This document shows positions 12,756 through 25,900 of a stretch of DNA of 64,000 nt, piece after piece. The notes below the pieces were generated by a model. The model searched no databases and had not been told where the DNA came from. It saw only the letters and a list, made by a program, of their open reading frames with translations. Positions within the stretch are counted from its first letter, which is position 1. Each line of letters starts with the position of its first letter. This DNA is from Dirofilaria immitis (taxonomy: Eukaryota; Nematoda; Chromadorea; Rhabditida; Onchocercidae): positions 186,001-250,000 of the forward strand of contig JAKNDB010000079.1 of NCBI GenBank assembly GCA_024305405.1, in the 5' to 3' direction. Both the position numbers and the translations under genes were made by a program.

Positions 12756-13366
12756 TGTAGTGAAGAATTTATTGTAGTGAAGAGACTTCCTCTTTTCCGT
12801 TGCAACAAGGTATACAAAGTCGCAAATTTTTTATTTCCAATTAAACTCCAAATGTTGACAAAGACAAAATCCAAAGACACCAATCTCGAACTTAGGTAAT
12901 TCAAATTTGGATAATTAAACATTAATACTATAAGTTTCACCATGCATCAACGAATGCAAGATTATAATCAATTATATAATTTCAATAATATCAGTAAGTT
13001 TAATGACGATAAACTCAAGAAAAAAAGGAAAATAGAAAAGGACGCCTGATTTGTTGTAGATCCGACCAACCTCGTCGAAGTACTTGCTCTCAACGTTTTG
13101 GTATTTTGGACCCTCTTCTTTGCAGGTGGTGAATCCTGGTGCAGTTCTGAATATGAGGAATAGGACTTTTGTTAGGCCAAGTTAGCTTGTATAGCTCATA
13201 GAAAAAGGTGAAACAATTTTTAGCATACATCTGCATTTTACAGTAAATGCGCACATATAACATACATCATTTCATATGAGATCCAACAAACACAAAGGGA
13301 TCACCGACTTCTCTGATTTTCGTGTTCTTTTCGCGATTTCAATGATGATCATATTTTCTTTTATTC
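12756..13366 (-). repeat. 3' LTR of copy B
   Basis: On the plus strand it opens TGTAG, with an 18-bp tandem duplication (AATTTATTGTAGTGAAGA) at its outer end, and closes near ATATTTTCTTTTAT. It aligns along its length with 18595-19160 and 44016-44561. Alignment to the 44-kb copy continues about 20 bp past this edge. Confidence 0.8.
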
Positions 13367-13595
13367 CGGAAACCTTTTGCAATTTATTCGCAACACTTTC
13401 GATGCCGAAAAAGCGATTTGAATTGGCTAATTTGAAAAAATTTACTTGATTTGTTCCATTCCTTTCGTCTTTCAGGCATAATTTTTCATGTGACTAAGAA
13501 TATGTTAAACTTTCATTGAGCTGTTGACTTTTTGTTGTATTTTCTACCATAACTAATCTGGAAAATACCAGTTACATTAAGCTTAGGATAAAGAA

Positions 13596-14310
13596 TCATA
13601 TCTTGATTGCTTTTAGTATTAATGAAGCATTGATCATTTCCGTTGTTTTGCTTTTAGTCGTTATCGGCGAATGTCTTATTAATTCCTTTCTTTTACTTAC
13701 ATTCTTTTTAGTTTCATGTTCTGCTTGATCCATATTTCTTTTATCATCGTTTTGATTCCTAATTTCCAGAGAGATCAATAAATTTATAAGCTTGATTAAT
13801 TTGTGATTGTTTAGAGTCGTATTATTGCGCTTCGAATTGCTCCTTCGTTATCTCGTTTCACTCTTTAATGATCCCTAGCTTCCCAAGGTACCTTTTGGTT
13901 GTTATTCCTCCATTACGATTACAATTTCATTTATTTCAGGTTTTCTTTCAGTTAAACTTCGCCCTCGCTGGTTGCACTTGCCATCGTTCTCTTAAACTAA
14001 AGAGATAATTTCATCCAGAATCGATCTAAACATGATTTGTTTTCCGAAACTGCTTTTTTATTTTTTCCTGCGTCGAACTTTCACTTGTGCCATAATCTTC
14101 ACCATCCGATTCCTTTTCTATGAATGGACTTCCAAGTTTAGCTAAGGGATTTATGAAATCAATAGGACGTAGGACTTTTATCGAATCTTTCGTCATTTGT
14201 GTTAGCGGTCGAAAATTCAAGATTGTTTCAATTTCTACGATGATCGTAATTAGTTTCATTTCGTTTAAAAAACATCTAATCACAGCTTTTTTAAACACTG
14301 AATTAATCAT
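13596..14310 (-). pseudogene. Copy B integrase C-terminal region
   Basis: The 14026-14310 frame holds the BEL/Pao integrase tail hallmark FRPLTQMTKDSIKVLRPIDF. The next open segment at 13596-13778 is Lys-rich and not assigned. The integrase core further upstream (14400-14900) is visible only as scattered motifs. Confidence 0.65.
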
Positions 14311-15431
14311 TCATATATTCCTTCTTGCCATGGCATGTGAGGAGTAATATGCCTCCATTTAATTTTATTCCTATTGCAGTTGCAGTAATGAAGTACTAAA
14401 CGATCTTCATTGAGATTATATCCCTTTACATTATAGATCTCGTTCATTGCTTTAAAGTTAGGTGCATTGTCACTCATTATTGTTTCTGGTGTTCCACGAC
14501 GTCCAATAACTACTTCAAGATGTACTCAACATAATGCTATCCAACTTTTGGTAGTTGATAATTGTCCTTTAATGTTAACATTGGGCCAAAATAATCCAAT
14601 CTAATATTCGCAAAATGCTCTTAAACGCTGTACACATTCTTTTGGATATGGAAAATAGTTCGGCTGGTTTACTGTTCCATTATTTATAAAACATGCAATT
14701 TCTCTTGTTCTCTTGATGGTATCTTTCATCGTACTCCTTCCTTTTCTCTCCAGAAATTTTGTCATAATTCAGCTAGTGCTTGATTTATTCTTTTATGGAG
14801 CATTTTTTCATGTACATTCATGTTGATCACTGATGTTATCCTGAACCCTTTTGGGCGACAAATTGGATAGATCGTTTTTAATCCAATTCAGATTCTATTA
14901 TACGTCCACTGAGCAATCCGTCATTATCGGTTCTTAGTTGCCATTTTTCCTTTTGTAATTTCATCCTTCTGAGATTCTTTGATAGAAGAAGTTATGGAGT
15001 CTTCAACGCTAATAGATGGGTTTTTAGAGATATTTTTGATAATTGATGTCTGTTTGTGGCAGATACATTTAATAAATTTGAATACTCGAATAGTTAAACG
15101 GAATAATTTATCCCAGGTACTAAATCGATTAATATCCAAAGGATTTCCTTTTTTTTGTTTTCTTTCATTATGTTTTAATACTGGGATGCTTTGATTTTCT
15201 TTTTTATTTCCTTCATTATTTCCATCCTTTTCATCGGGGATTGATATTGCTGGTCGAGTAGTTTTCGATTTAGATAACGGCTAGGTCCATTCCACACAAA
15301 GAATTATTTTTTTGTTCGTTGATTTTGTTCCTTTGCTGGCCACGTCTGCAGAATTGTCAGTTGTAGGCACATATTTGAAATTTATTTTAGTTTTCTTAAT
15401 TTCATCTAGACGATTTTGAATAAAAATCTTG

Positions 15432-16061
15432 TTATTTTGTTTCACTTTGTATCCATTTCAGGACACACATTGAATCACTCCAAAGAAATTTCTTAACATT
15501 TTGCGTTTCCAGCAGATTTATTACGAAATTAATTGCTCTTACTTCACATTCTGGAGCCGTTATTCTTTTGACTGGACATAATCGGGCTTTTGAAAATATC
15601 AACGAAGACTGAATTTTTCCTTCATCTTCGGATTTTAAATCGGCATAAACTGTGTTGGAAAGCATTCGAAAACACATAGATTTGATGCACTCTTGCTTCT
15701 TTTTTGGAATCTTTCTCGGTAATTAAATAAATACGGAATGCCAATCATTAACAATTTTGTCACCAAAAGATTTTGAAGTATAATTTTTGACTGGTAGAGC
15801 GACTCGTGCGATAAGTCCCAATGGGCCAAAGATGGAAGCAATTCCTTGTGATAACATTGATCGTTTTATGGCTTCCTGACAGGTTTGGTATTTTAATGCT
15901 GATTTTGTCTGTTTGGTGTTCCAATGGATTCCTAACACCTGTGTTAGTTTTCTCTTTTGTCTATCAGCAGCTGAAAGAGATTCGTTGAATTCTTTTGAAT
16001 TGGATATGAATTCATCATGACTGACTGCCCTTTTGAAAATTTCTTTCACTTCTTTAAACAC
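15432..16061 (-). pseudogene. Copy B RT-connection and RNase H remnants
   Basis: Two overlapping minus frames: 15723-16061 (KLTQVLGIHWNT, IASIFGPLGLIARVALPVK) and 15432-15677 (SSLIFSKARLCPVKRITAPE, LWSDSMCVLKWIQ). These match the segment between the RT palm and the integrase in BEL/Pao polyproteins. The frame change between them shows decay. Confidence 0.75.
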
Positions 16062-16266
16062 GCTTATTGCTTCAGCTTCATTTTCTACTACTATTATAAC
16101 ATTCTCTACAAATAATTTCTTTTATGTTGTTCTCAGATGATGCTTGAGTAGTGCTGCAAGTAGAAATGGTGATGATGATATAACACCGAATGGCATTCTT
16201 TGGAATCTAAAAATGATTAGATTCTTTTTTTTCGCAGGAGCATTATGACCTTAAGCCACAGAAAAC

Positions 16267-16390
16267 GAGTGATATTGAGATCTATCTCATTTAATGTTAT
16301 TTGGTCTGGAAAGCTTTTCAATGAGTGATATTGCGAGTGATATTGCGATCTATTTCATTAATGTTATTTGGTGTGGAAAGCTTTTCGATG
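16267..16390. repeat. Local tandem duplication, units of about 56 bp, inside copy B
   Basis: Units 16267-16322 and 16335-16390 share GAGTGATATTG, GATCTAT.TCATT and AATGTTATTTGGT.TGGAAAGCTTTTC. The 12 bp between them (16323-16334) is a third partial start of the unit. It lies in the RT zone and breaks the frame. Confidence 0.85.
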
Positions 16391-17325
16391 TAACACACAA
16401 TAAAATTCTAAATTCATTAAGCGAAATCGCAATAGGATACCGCACAAGTTACCTAGCATCACCGATCCCTTATATAAAAGATCATTGTAGCTCTTTTTGG
16501 TCGATGTTTTCGTCGAAATATCGAAGACCATTCGTACTTTAGTAGATTGCTTTTGTGGAGTGAATATCGCTTTATGAGGAATATAATGTATTAGCTAGCC
16601 ATTCAGGCTTATCATTTTCTATTCTTTCGATGATTTCATGTTGCAATTAGTCTTTTATTTCATTGCTATATTTTTTTAGTAGTTTAGGTTGAGCTCGTAA
16701 CTCCTTACTTGTTGGTTAGAACCTTCCTAAACAAAGTACGAAGTTAGATGACAGTACAATTTGGGGACTCTTCCATGGCCATTTTACGCTATATCTTTCT
16801 CCTTCTTTGCATATCATTGTCTTCATCTGGTGACTCATTTATTCCTAGTAATTCTAATTTCCAAACCTGAGCAATATCAAAGCAGCTATTTGCTTCAATT
16901 AGAGGCATTATTGTTACATGCATATTCTCAATCATTTCGTTTTGCTCTCCATTCAGCCTCAATTACTTATGAACTTTGTTGATGATGAAAGATAATTGTG
17001 ATTCTGCATCCAAAAAACTGTCACGATTGCTTGCTTACTATTCTTTGGATTGATAATTGTTACATCTTTACATAACAAAAAAACCATTTTTTTACTATCA
17101 TTTTCATTTATTAATGCAACGTAGTTGCTGCAGATTCATTTTTCATTTTCTCATTTACGGTCTTCTTTTCCTTTTGTCCCATATTGTCATTTGCAATTCT
17201 TTGAGATTTTTTGCACAGTGTAGAATTATGCTGACTCATAAAATGAAAGGATATTTTTTGTAGTTGCATTTTTCACTGTTTTTTTTTTTTTGTTGTTTTC
17301 TCAAATATCGGAAACACAGATACAG

Positions 17326-17388
17326 TTCCGATAAATCTTGATCGAATTCCGATAAATCTTGATCGAATTCCGATAAATCTTGATCGAA
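17326..17388. repeat. Three perfect tandem 21-bp units in copy B gag-linker
   Basis: TTCCGATAAATCTTGATCGAA is present three times head to tail. Because the unit is a multiple of three it keeps the frame on the minus strand, giving a heptapeptide repeat FDQDLSE. Confidence 0.9.
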
Positions 17389-17663
17389 TGTCCTATATTT
17401 ACTGCATTCATCATTCTAATCATGTTTTTTCGAACAGAAGACGCAAAGGTTTCTTAACAGAGCTTTTCCTAGCGGCAAATACATCTGAGTTTGCATATGA
17501 TATTTCCGACTTAACTTCCTTACTTGATTTGATTCTTTTCTTGTGTCTCACTCGATCTTCTCATCTCTTGTTGTATTTGATTCACAGTTTCATTTCGTCT
17601 TATTATTGTTTCTAATTGCTTCCTCAATTTTGTTACAGATCATGAATCTTCTTTTTCTTAGAT

Positions 17664-17978
17664 TTAATAGATTTCCTGCGAAACCCATCTTGGCAGTTTC
17701 GACTCAATTTCTATTTCAATTTCTAGATCTCCAAAATTTCTCCAGTGTTTCCAGTTGCGTAATATTCTTTTCAAATTTTTCACAGTTGATGTGAGATCCT
17801 TGTTCTTTTCGGCTGTTGGAAGTCTCTTTAATTCATCGTACAGTGGTGGATAGGTCTTTGGTTCCCATACTTTTGTTTGAGTACATTCATTCATCACTAG
17901 ATAATTTTTAGGGGTAATAGCGTATCCAGAAATAGCTGCCATAGCTTTTCCAATTAAATATCCAATGAGATGAGACAA
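17664..17978 (-). pseudogene. Copy B gag remnant
   Basis: A 104-residue open piece with GKAMAAISGYAITPKNYLV near the start, then LYDELKRLP, TVKNLKRILRNW and a KLPRWVSQEI end. These are the BEL/Pao gag landmarks also seen in copies A and D. The upstream FWSSF motif is degraded in 18000-18090. Confidence 0.75.
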
Positions 17979-18594
17979 TTTTTGTAGATGTTTTGATTAC
18001 CCACAGCAACTTGGAAAATTTGTATAGAAAGCAGACCATTCTAGAAGTTCGTCAGAGAATTTTTGCAATTCCAATTTAAGTAGTTTATGTAGCGAACTTC
18101 ATTTGATGTTGAGAGTGAAGTTGGTGCAGTAAAGCCCGAGTTTTCTTTTTTGTCAAGACGCAGCAGAGCATCTCCAACATTACTGATACATATCTACCTT
18201 TTTCCATCACATTAATGAAACTTTGTTCATCAGATATAATTTGAGCATATATTTGCTCTTTCTTTTTCTGCTTATTATTAGGCAGTTACTCAATTAATTC
18301 CTACCACTTCTGATTTATCCCTCCAGTTTATTCATAGCAGAAGTAATGGACCGATTTGTGTATTGCAGTCGGTAGAGAAGCTTCTCGTAATAAGCCCTTT
18401 TTCATCAGTAGACAGGGTATCAGAGGACGTTAAAGTTTCTGGTACTTCTTTAAATAATCTCTGCAAACGTCCTTTTATGGATACTGCTAACTAACGCAGG
18501 GATCGAGACATTCTTTTTCAGTTTTAGAATTTTCAAACTGAGTCACCGCAAAATTTCGATTTCCTCCAGTTAAATTCCTTGATTCGTGGCATTA

Positions 18595-19160
18595 TGTAGT
18601 GAAAAATTCTTTCTCTTTTGCGTTGCAAAAAAGTACACAAAGTTGCAAATTCTTTATTTCCAATTAAACTCCAAACGTTGACAAAGACAAAATCCAAAGA
18701 CACCAATATCGAACTTGGATAATTAAACCTTAATACCACAAGTTTCACCATATATCAACGAACGCAAAGATTATAATCAATCATACAATCCCAATAATAT
18801 CAGTAAGTTCAATGACGATAAACTCAAGAAAAAAGGAGAATAAAAAGGATGCCCGATTGGTGGTGGATCTGACTGACCTCATCGAAGTACTTGTTCGCAA
18901 TGATTTGATATTTTTGATTCTCCTTTTTGCAAGTGGTGAATACTGGTACGTGAATATGAGAAATAGGGCCTTTGTTAGCTTGTGGGAAATACAGCTCATA
19001 AACAAAGGCAAAGAATTTTAGCTTACATCATTATACAGTAAATACACATATAAAATATATACTATACCCATTCATGTGAAATCCAACACAAAGGAATCAT
19101 TGGCTTCTCTGATTTCTTTGTTCTATTCATGATTTTATCGACACATATTTTCTTTTATCA
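18595..19160 (-). repeat. 5' LTR of copy B
   Basis: The plus strand starts TGTAGTGAA and ends CTTTTATCA, so the minus strand reads TG...CA as LTRs should. Just inside it (18581-18592) the minus strand reads TGCCACGAATC, a probable decayed primer-binding site. The first minus-strand ORF inside the LTR is shared with the 3' LTR and is not a gene. Confidence 0.8.
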
Positions 19161-19396
19161 TTATCATAGATTGTGTTGATAATTTCCACTTCTTCATAAG
19201 AAAATCTTTTCTTGACATATTCTATTAAGCTGAAAGGACTGATGGATTTTATGAATTGAAAGAGCCTACATAAATTTACTTATTCTTATACTCAGCTAAT
19301 CGACTTTTATTCTAGAAATTATTGTTCCTTTATTTAGCTAATTATTTCAGAAACTAGTGAAAATAATGTATTCATTACTCACAAATAAAGACTGAA

Positions 19397-22300
19397 ATGT
19401 ACCCATCAAAAAGTAAGTATCTAATTGTTTATTAACATGTTATTCTTTAAAATTTTTATCAGTAGATGATGTAAATGACTTTATATGAATATTTCCTAAC
19501 TTCATTATAGAAATTGGAGGTATGAGTAGTACCGAATTCCGGAAATGTGGGAAAGAAATAGTAGATTATATTGCGGATTATAATGAAAATATACAAAAAG
19601 ACGCGTAATACCAGCTATCGAGCCCGGATATCTACGAGATCTAGTACCTGATATGGCACTTCAACATGCAGAATCATTCGAAGATGTTATAAATGATTTC
19701 GACAATTATATTATGCCCGGGGTAAAGCTAAAATAATATTGCTTATGATATTTTAAGGTATTCTGAAATTAAATATAAAAACAGTTGTTATTTAAAAAAA
19801 TGATGAGACTGTGCGTGTGACGATGATAAATAAGATACTTCTTAAGTATGACAAAAATGAATTATATTAAACTTGAAACAGATTAATTTGAAAAAAAAAT
19901 CAGAAATGTTTATAGATAATAAATTTATATTCTTTTTTATAAGTTATAGATTAAAATTTATGCACGTAAAGTTAAATAGAACAAATCTCAAGAAATAAAT
20001 CTCCACATTATTTTAAGATTGCCCATTGGATACATCCTCAATTTCATGCTTACTTCCCGACTGGAAATGCTTTTCCGAATATTTTGGCCGATATGATTTC
20101 AGATGCTATTGGTGCAGTTGGCTTTTCCTGGGTCAGTATTATTTCTGCATAGTTTAATATTGTTATAAAACAAAGGCAAAAATCGGTTGTTGTGCAATTA
20201 ATTTTTCCAGGCCGCATGCCCTGCGATGACTAAATTAGAAATAATGATGCTGCATTGGCTTGGTCGAATGATCGGTCTTCCAGATGCTTTTTACCATTCA
20301 CCGAAAATGGAAAAGGTGGCGGTGTCATCCAAGTAATCATATCCTGAAGAATATCACTGTATCAGTCTAAATAAAATGATTTTTGTGTATAAAAGTAAAA
20401 AGTGATTTATATTACAGCTCAGACACATATTTTAGACAATAATTTAACCGATTTTTAATTTTCAAATTTTAAAATTGCTATTTTCAAGCCAACTTTCTTA
20501 AATCAATTTATTGTGGTTCAGGGTTCTGCAAGTGATTGTAATTTTATTTCGTTATTAGCAGCACGATTTCAAGTGCTCAAAGAGCTTAGACAACATTTTC
20601 CACTTGTCGAAGAAGGATTATTGCTATCAAAATTAGTTGCATATTGCTCTAAAGAGGTAATTGAATGCATTCCCTTTTAGGAAATAAAACATTTCAGTTA
20701 GTCATTTTAATTGAGTTTGTAATAATGAGAATAAATAAATAGTTGGGTAAAAATTGATGCTTAATATAATAATTTAGAAAATATTTTGAAGAAGATTTTT
20801 GCAATTCAATGAAATGATTTACAGGCTCATTCATCAGTCGAGAAGGCTTGCATGATCGGAATGGTTAAATTAAAAACTTTGTTTTTTTGCAAAATTTCGT
20901 TTACGTGGTGAAACTTTGAAACGTTTACGTGGTGAATGCAAAATTTCGTTTACGTGGTGAAACCCTGCGTTTAGCAATAGAGGTGCTGCTCTTAAAAACT
21001 ACCCTTAAAAATTGCTATGTTGTTACTCTATGCAAGTATTTGCACATTTTGTACTCCTTAATTTACAAGTGTGATTCTTGATTTAGGTAAATCGAAATTT
21101 AAACTTCAAGATTTGTTCAATTTTTTGAATTGTTAGATTAACCGCGTCGAATTTGTGTTAGTGCGATAATCCTGATCATTTCAGCAATATCGTAGTCTTG
21201 ACTTAATACCATTTTTGTTTTCACTATCCTTGGCACCACATCATGTTGCTCCTTTGATGTCTTCTCAGAAATTGGACCTATTTGTCAAAAAAATGATTTA
21301 TGGTTACATGTAGATGGAGCGTATGGTGGCAATGCGATGATTTGCCCAGAATTTCGACCACTAATGGAAGGAATTGAATATGCAATGAGTTTCAATACTA
21401 ATCCTAATAAATTTATGCTCATCAATTTTGATTGTTCTACACTGTGGTAATTTGTTGTATTATTAATTTATTGTATTAGACAAATTTTCATTATAAAATA
21501 TTAGTATTCATAAAAATTTGAGATGAGAGTTATAATTCATTGAGAATTTAAAAAGTATCGTTTTGATTTTATGAGCCAATTATATAAAAAGGATTATCTT
21601 TTCTGTAATATTTTTTTTTAATATTTACATTATTTTTAGGGTAAAAGACCGCTACAAACTAATGCAAGCTCTAACAGTTGATCCGCTATATTTGCGACAC
21701 AATTGGACAGGTTCTGATCTTTCTTGAGAAATTTTGAAATATCAGTATCTTTAAAAAATTGATTTTATGGAAATCTTTTCTCATCAACTTATCATTTCTT
21801 AAAAAGTTTTAATATTACCGTTAATAGAAGTGTTAAGTTTTCAGTTCTGTTTTCTTCAATATCTTATCACTTTTCATATTCCTTTGTCATATTGTTCATA
21901 AGTAATATTTAGAGAAGGCAATAGACTATCGTCACTGGGGTATACCACTCAGTCGTCGTTTTCGTTCGTTAAAACTGTGGTTTGTAATATGAACTTATGG
22001 TGTCTAAGAGCTGCAAAATCATATCCGCAAGGTTTGATACTTTTTCCACATTAGGAACTTCAGAATTATTTGCTATTCAAATAGTTAACAAGTTGAAATG
22101 GCATAGTTGAAATGATCTGACGTAATACTATTGCATTTTAAGAAACATCCTGATCCTTTGATGTTTTATCATTTGAGGCCGAAAGGCAATGGAGTAGAAA
22201 AAATTTAATATAATCATAGAAAGACTATGAAAAGATGCATCATTAATTAAATTTAAATATATGGTGCTAAATATTTTTTTAGCCACTCTAGTTGGGATTT

Positions 22301-22921
22301 TGGGTTGAAGCTTTGAATATGTGATCTTGCCTATTTATGAATTCCAACATGTTAAATTTGGCATTCAAATTTAATCTTAACAGTGATTCTTTCATATCAT
22401 TATCTTTGAAGCAATGTCGTTTGGCGAAATTATTTGAAAACTTCATACGAACAGATAATATTTTTGAAATTGTTGGTGATGTAATTCTTGGGCTTGTTTA
22501 TTTTCGTATGATTGTTTCCGAAGAGATGAATCAAGCACTTCTTTCCAAGTTTGTAAATTTCAGTGCAGTTTTAATCTCTTATAAAAAGTGAATAGAAATG
22601 TTGGATTCTAAAATCTTTTTTAGAAAGAAACTCAAAATCTGATTTGAATAGATCAACTACCCATTTTATTTGATAATTATTGCCGCAAATATTTTCCAGA
22701 AGATTTGTATTTAAAAGTCCAACACTGTTCCATTTTGATATGTCTCTCTAATGGCTCAATATTTGCAGATTAAATTCCTCAGGCCGTATTCACATGGTAT
22801 CAGCATCGTTGAATGGACATTTTGTGATTCGTTTTTGTGTTAGCGCGGAACATACCACCCATTGGTGAATACATTCAAGTTGCTTATGAACTTATTTCAC
22901 AAACAGCTCGAAGCATTCACC
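19397..22921 (+). pseudogene. Aromatic-L-amino-acid decarboxylase-like gene (PLP group II), apparently inactivated
   Basis: Eleven exons are recognisable: 19397-19412, 19511-19721, 20018-20131, 20211-20332, 20522-20656, 20825-20982, 21185-21446, 21640-21710, 21913-22031, 22412 to about 22565, and 22783-22921. Family landmarks are [76 protein letters not shown], the PLP-lysine segment [13 protein letters not shown], and YRHWGIPLSRRFRSLKLWF. Lesions seen: 1-nt losses in exons 2, 4 and 7, each at a run of five A or T and each confirmed by exon-length arithmetic; an out-of-frame tandem duplication in exon 6; two in-frame stops in exon 9 (TGA and TAA, where Arg and Gln fit); and a frameshift in exon 11. 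The splice sites still look good, so decay is recent or some lesions are sequence errors. The family makes amines such as dopamine, serotonin, tyramine or histamine. Which substrate applied here is unknown. Confidence 0.85.
20889..20961. repeat. Tandem micro-duplication inside decarboxylase exon 6
   Basis: GCAAAATTTCGTTTACGTGG occurs at 20889 and again at 20938, with a partial third CGTTTACGTGGTGAA between them. Only the last copy leads into the expected family sequence (LRLAIE), so the duplication breaks the exon. Confidence 0.9.
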
Positions 22922-25900
22922 GTATGTCGTCTTTTTTACTTTGCCCTTTTTAAATGGAGGTAAATTCTAAAATCGAGCATTGTTGCTTATGTTAGGAAAT
23001 ATTCAAATATCCAAAAATTAATCAAACGTGTAAAAACTACTTTATTATGATATCAAAAGTTTGGTTCCCTTTTTTATTAGTACTAATCAAAGGTATTGCT
23101 TATTTCGCAAAAGATAAAATAATTTATCTTCCTAAAAAACAATTTCTAAATGATTTATATCATAACAGCAATTACGTTACCTCAAATTGGATTAAAGAGA
23201 AGTAAACAGGGCATTCAAAAAAACGAATAAGAATGATTTTGAGTTATTGCTCAAAAAATTATTATAGCTTTAAATGTGCATTGTTTAAAAAAAAAAAAAA
23301 CGAAAATTTATAGCAAATTCAGTTTCATCTCCACCTGCCGTTGATAACGAACTCAAAACAACGAAGGGAAAGGATGCATCCGTCAGATAAATCATCATCG
23401 GCTTTCTTTTTTAAAAAACAAAAAAAAACCTCTTAATTGTTTTGTTTACTATATATCAATGCTTCACTATCACTCAGTATAAAGAAATGATTTAACATTA
23501 GCTGAATGCTGTAAAATATGTGATTGTTTGATTCGTGTACACGAAAATGTATATTAATAATTTTACATATCATTAATTAAGAAATAGTGCGAAGATTTAA
23601 TTTGTTTCACAGACAGTAATAATTATAGGAATTTGTTCTTCTCAGATAATTAACAGTAATACAATATGCAATCGTTTCTGAATTTGGCTGAGAATTGATA
23701 AGGAATTGGTGTTAGATCCAGGATTGGCAAAATCGATTAGCAAAAGAAGCTAATGATCAAATAACCTTTAAGATGATAGTACTGTTCAGGGTTTCTGTAT
23801 CCTTCGGTAAATCAGATTTGAATTCTATATTCTCTTCACTTTTCAGATGATATAATTTTTTAGTTTGTATACATATAATGTTTATCCATTAAAGATACGA
23901 ATAAAAATTAAAATTTTTGTATTTTTTCTATTATTTTTCCCGTAATTTTGATCACTAAACAGTGGAATGTTTTATTGATGACTCATGTATGCTGAAAACA
24001 TTATTGAATTTGATTAACCGATCATTTATTTTACCAACGGAAACAAATGATGGTTGGGTGCCTAGTAAGCATTCGATGTAGCAGATAATTGAATAGATGA
24101 ACAAAGAAGATTCAAAATCATTACATAAACAAAGGATCATGTCATGTATTCATTTGATAGAAAAAACTAATTGAAACAAAGAATTATATAGACATACAAT
24201 ACAATGATTAAAACTGTGATAAATCATTTAACATGTAATAAATAAAGACAGTAGTTAGTTAATTGGCGATCATCCATTCCCTTTATCAAAGATGAAACGG
24301 AGAGTACAGGAGTGTTGTTTGGCATTAATCATTACAGTATTCTTTAGAATTGTGAATCGAGTTATTGAGTAAAGAATATTGTAGCATTTCACTGAGAATA
24401 ATTAATGCAAACAAATTTCTATAACATACATTTCAAAATATAAGACTACTTTGATTACAGATACTTTAAAATTCATAAATCACTTCGATCTTTTCAATAA
24501 TCGAATCCGTCAATTTAGTAGTTTAAGCATTAACTGAAGAATAGATACTCATTTTGAAATGCAGAAATACATTTGAATAGTAAATGATGCTGTAGATATA
24601 TGAAGTCATTATGTGAAGGAAAACATAAAATGTGATTGATTACAACAATTGCCAGTAAAATATTTTTTGAAGAAATCTCGTCAATAAAAACACATCGCAA
24701 TATGTAATTTAACTGGAAAAGTTGACTTTTTCTGGTAGTTTGTAATAGCATCGAAAAAATACAGAAAACAGATATATGTATAATTCGATTTGTAGTAAAT
24801 AAATATTATATTGCATTAAGAATTAAGCATTCTTTAGTATAAATACACATTACATTCGTTTTATCAAGAAATACTAATAATTTATTTACTCAGTAACTCA
24901 TCATTTTCATACGTTTGCAGATAATTCTAAAAATTCCAGCGTGATAATATTTTCTTTCTACATTTATTAATTTTTTTATAAAAACTGAATAATATATTCC
25001 ATTAGCAATTAATAATGGACAATACAGAAATGAAATATAGACGACGCTTCCTGAATTCCTTAATTGAATGCTTAAAAGGATTCCATTTTTTATCCCATTA
25101 CATTTTTTATTATATATTTCATTTATTATGTGTGCTCATCTCTGTTTTGAGGCGATAGAACAATAAATTGTATTTAAAAATTCAAGATTTTAGAAGATAG
25201 TTTGAAATTCAAGCTAATTTATTAATATTATAAGAAATTATCCAGTAATTGATGATCCTATGCAATTCAAAAGTTTATGAATATTTCAAAAAAAAAAACT
25301 CGCATTATTCGATAGCTTTTGGGTCCTCAATTGCGTCAATACAATGTATCTCCACATTTCCATCATGTTACTTGAAAGCATACTTCCATTCTTAGTAAAA
25401 TTTAGTTTTGAATCTAAATATCTACGCAAGTAATATAAGTGCTATTAACTGCTATAATACATAACATCAATGAAATGCGCGATATTTTATTTTGTTATTT
25501 ATCTCCTTTTATACAACAAAAGATTCTAGTCTTTATGAGACCAGTCTTATAATATTTTCGATCCTTTATCACATCAATATCACTTTCTGGCACAATTAAA
25601 AAGTTTTGCTGTTGAAACATTGTCAGTGAAAGAGATGGAATGGTCGTTAATAATATTTTAAATATATTTTAATTAGTTCTGACCAAGTGAAAATGAATAA
25701 TAGTTAAGTGTAATCTGCAAAAATGCATACATTTTTTCATTTAACTTCTATCTGTATTGATACATTTTTTCGAAGCTTAATAAGAAAGCAGACTTTAGTT
25801 CCACCGTTAGCAGCTTTTTCAATTGTTGTGTCATCTTTCATTATAATATATTACTCGTCATTTGAAAACAAATGAAAATATATTTATTCGAACGGAATGC

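Larger units (their letters stand above)
12756..19160 (-). mobile_element. BEL/Pao LTR retrotransposon copy B with both LTRs, degenerate
   Basis: Two related LTRs (12756-13366 and 18595-19160) flank about 5.2 kb of minus-strand gag-pol remains. From the 5' LTR at the right the order is gag (17978-17664, GYAITPKNYLV and KLPRWV), CCHC/linker, a decayed protease and RT zone with tandem duplications, RT-connection (16061-15723, LGIHWNTK and GIASIFGPLGLIARV), RNase H (15677-15432, LWSDSMCVLKWI) and integrase C-terminal part (14310-14026, ILNFRPLTQMTKDSIKVLRP). Each piece is in a different frame with stops between, so the copy is dead. The LTRs have clearly diverged from each other by many substitutions and small indels, which means an old insertion. 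Confidence 0.85.

Noticed and set aside
12752..12943. Minus-strand ORF shared with 18533-18751 (MVKL.VL.FNYP...)
   Set aside because: Both lie inside the paired LTRs of copy B. The conservation is LTR sequence, not a gene.
24530..24751. 73-codon minus-strand ORF
   Set aside because: AT-rich, low-complexity hydrophobic frame without context.
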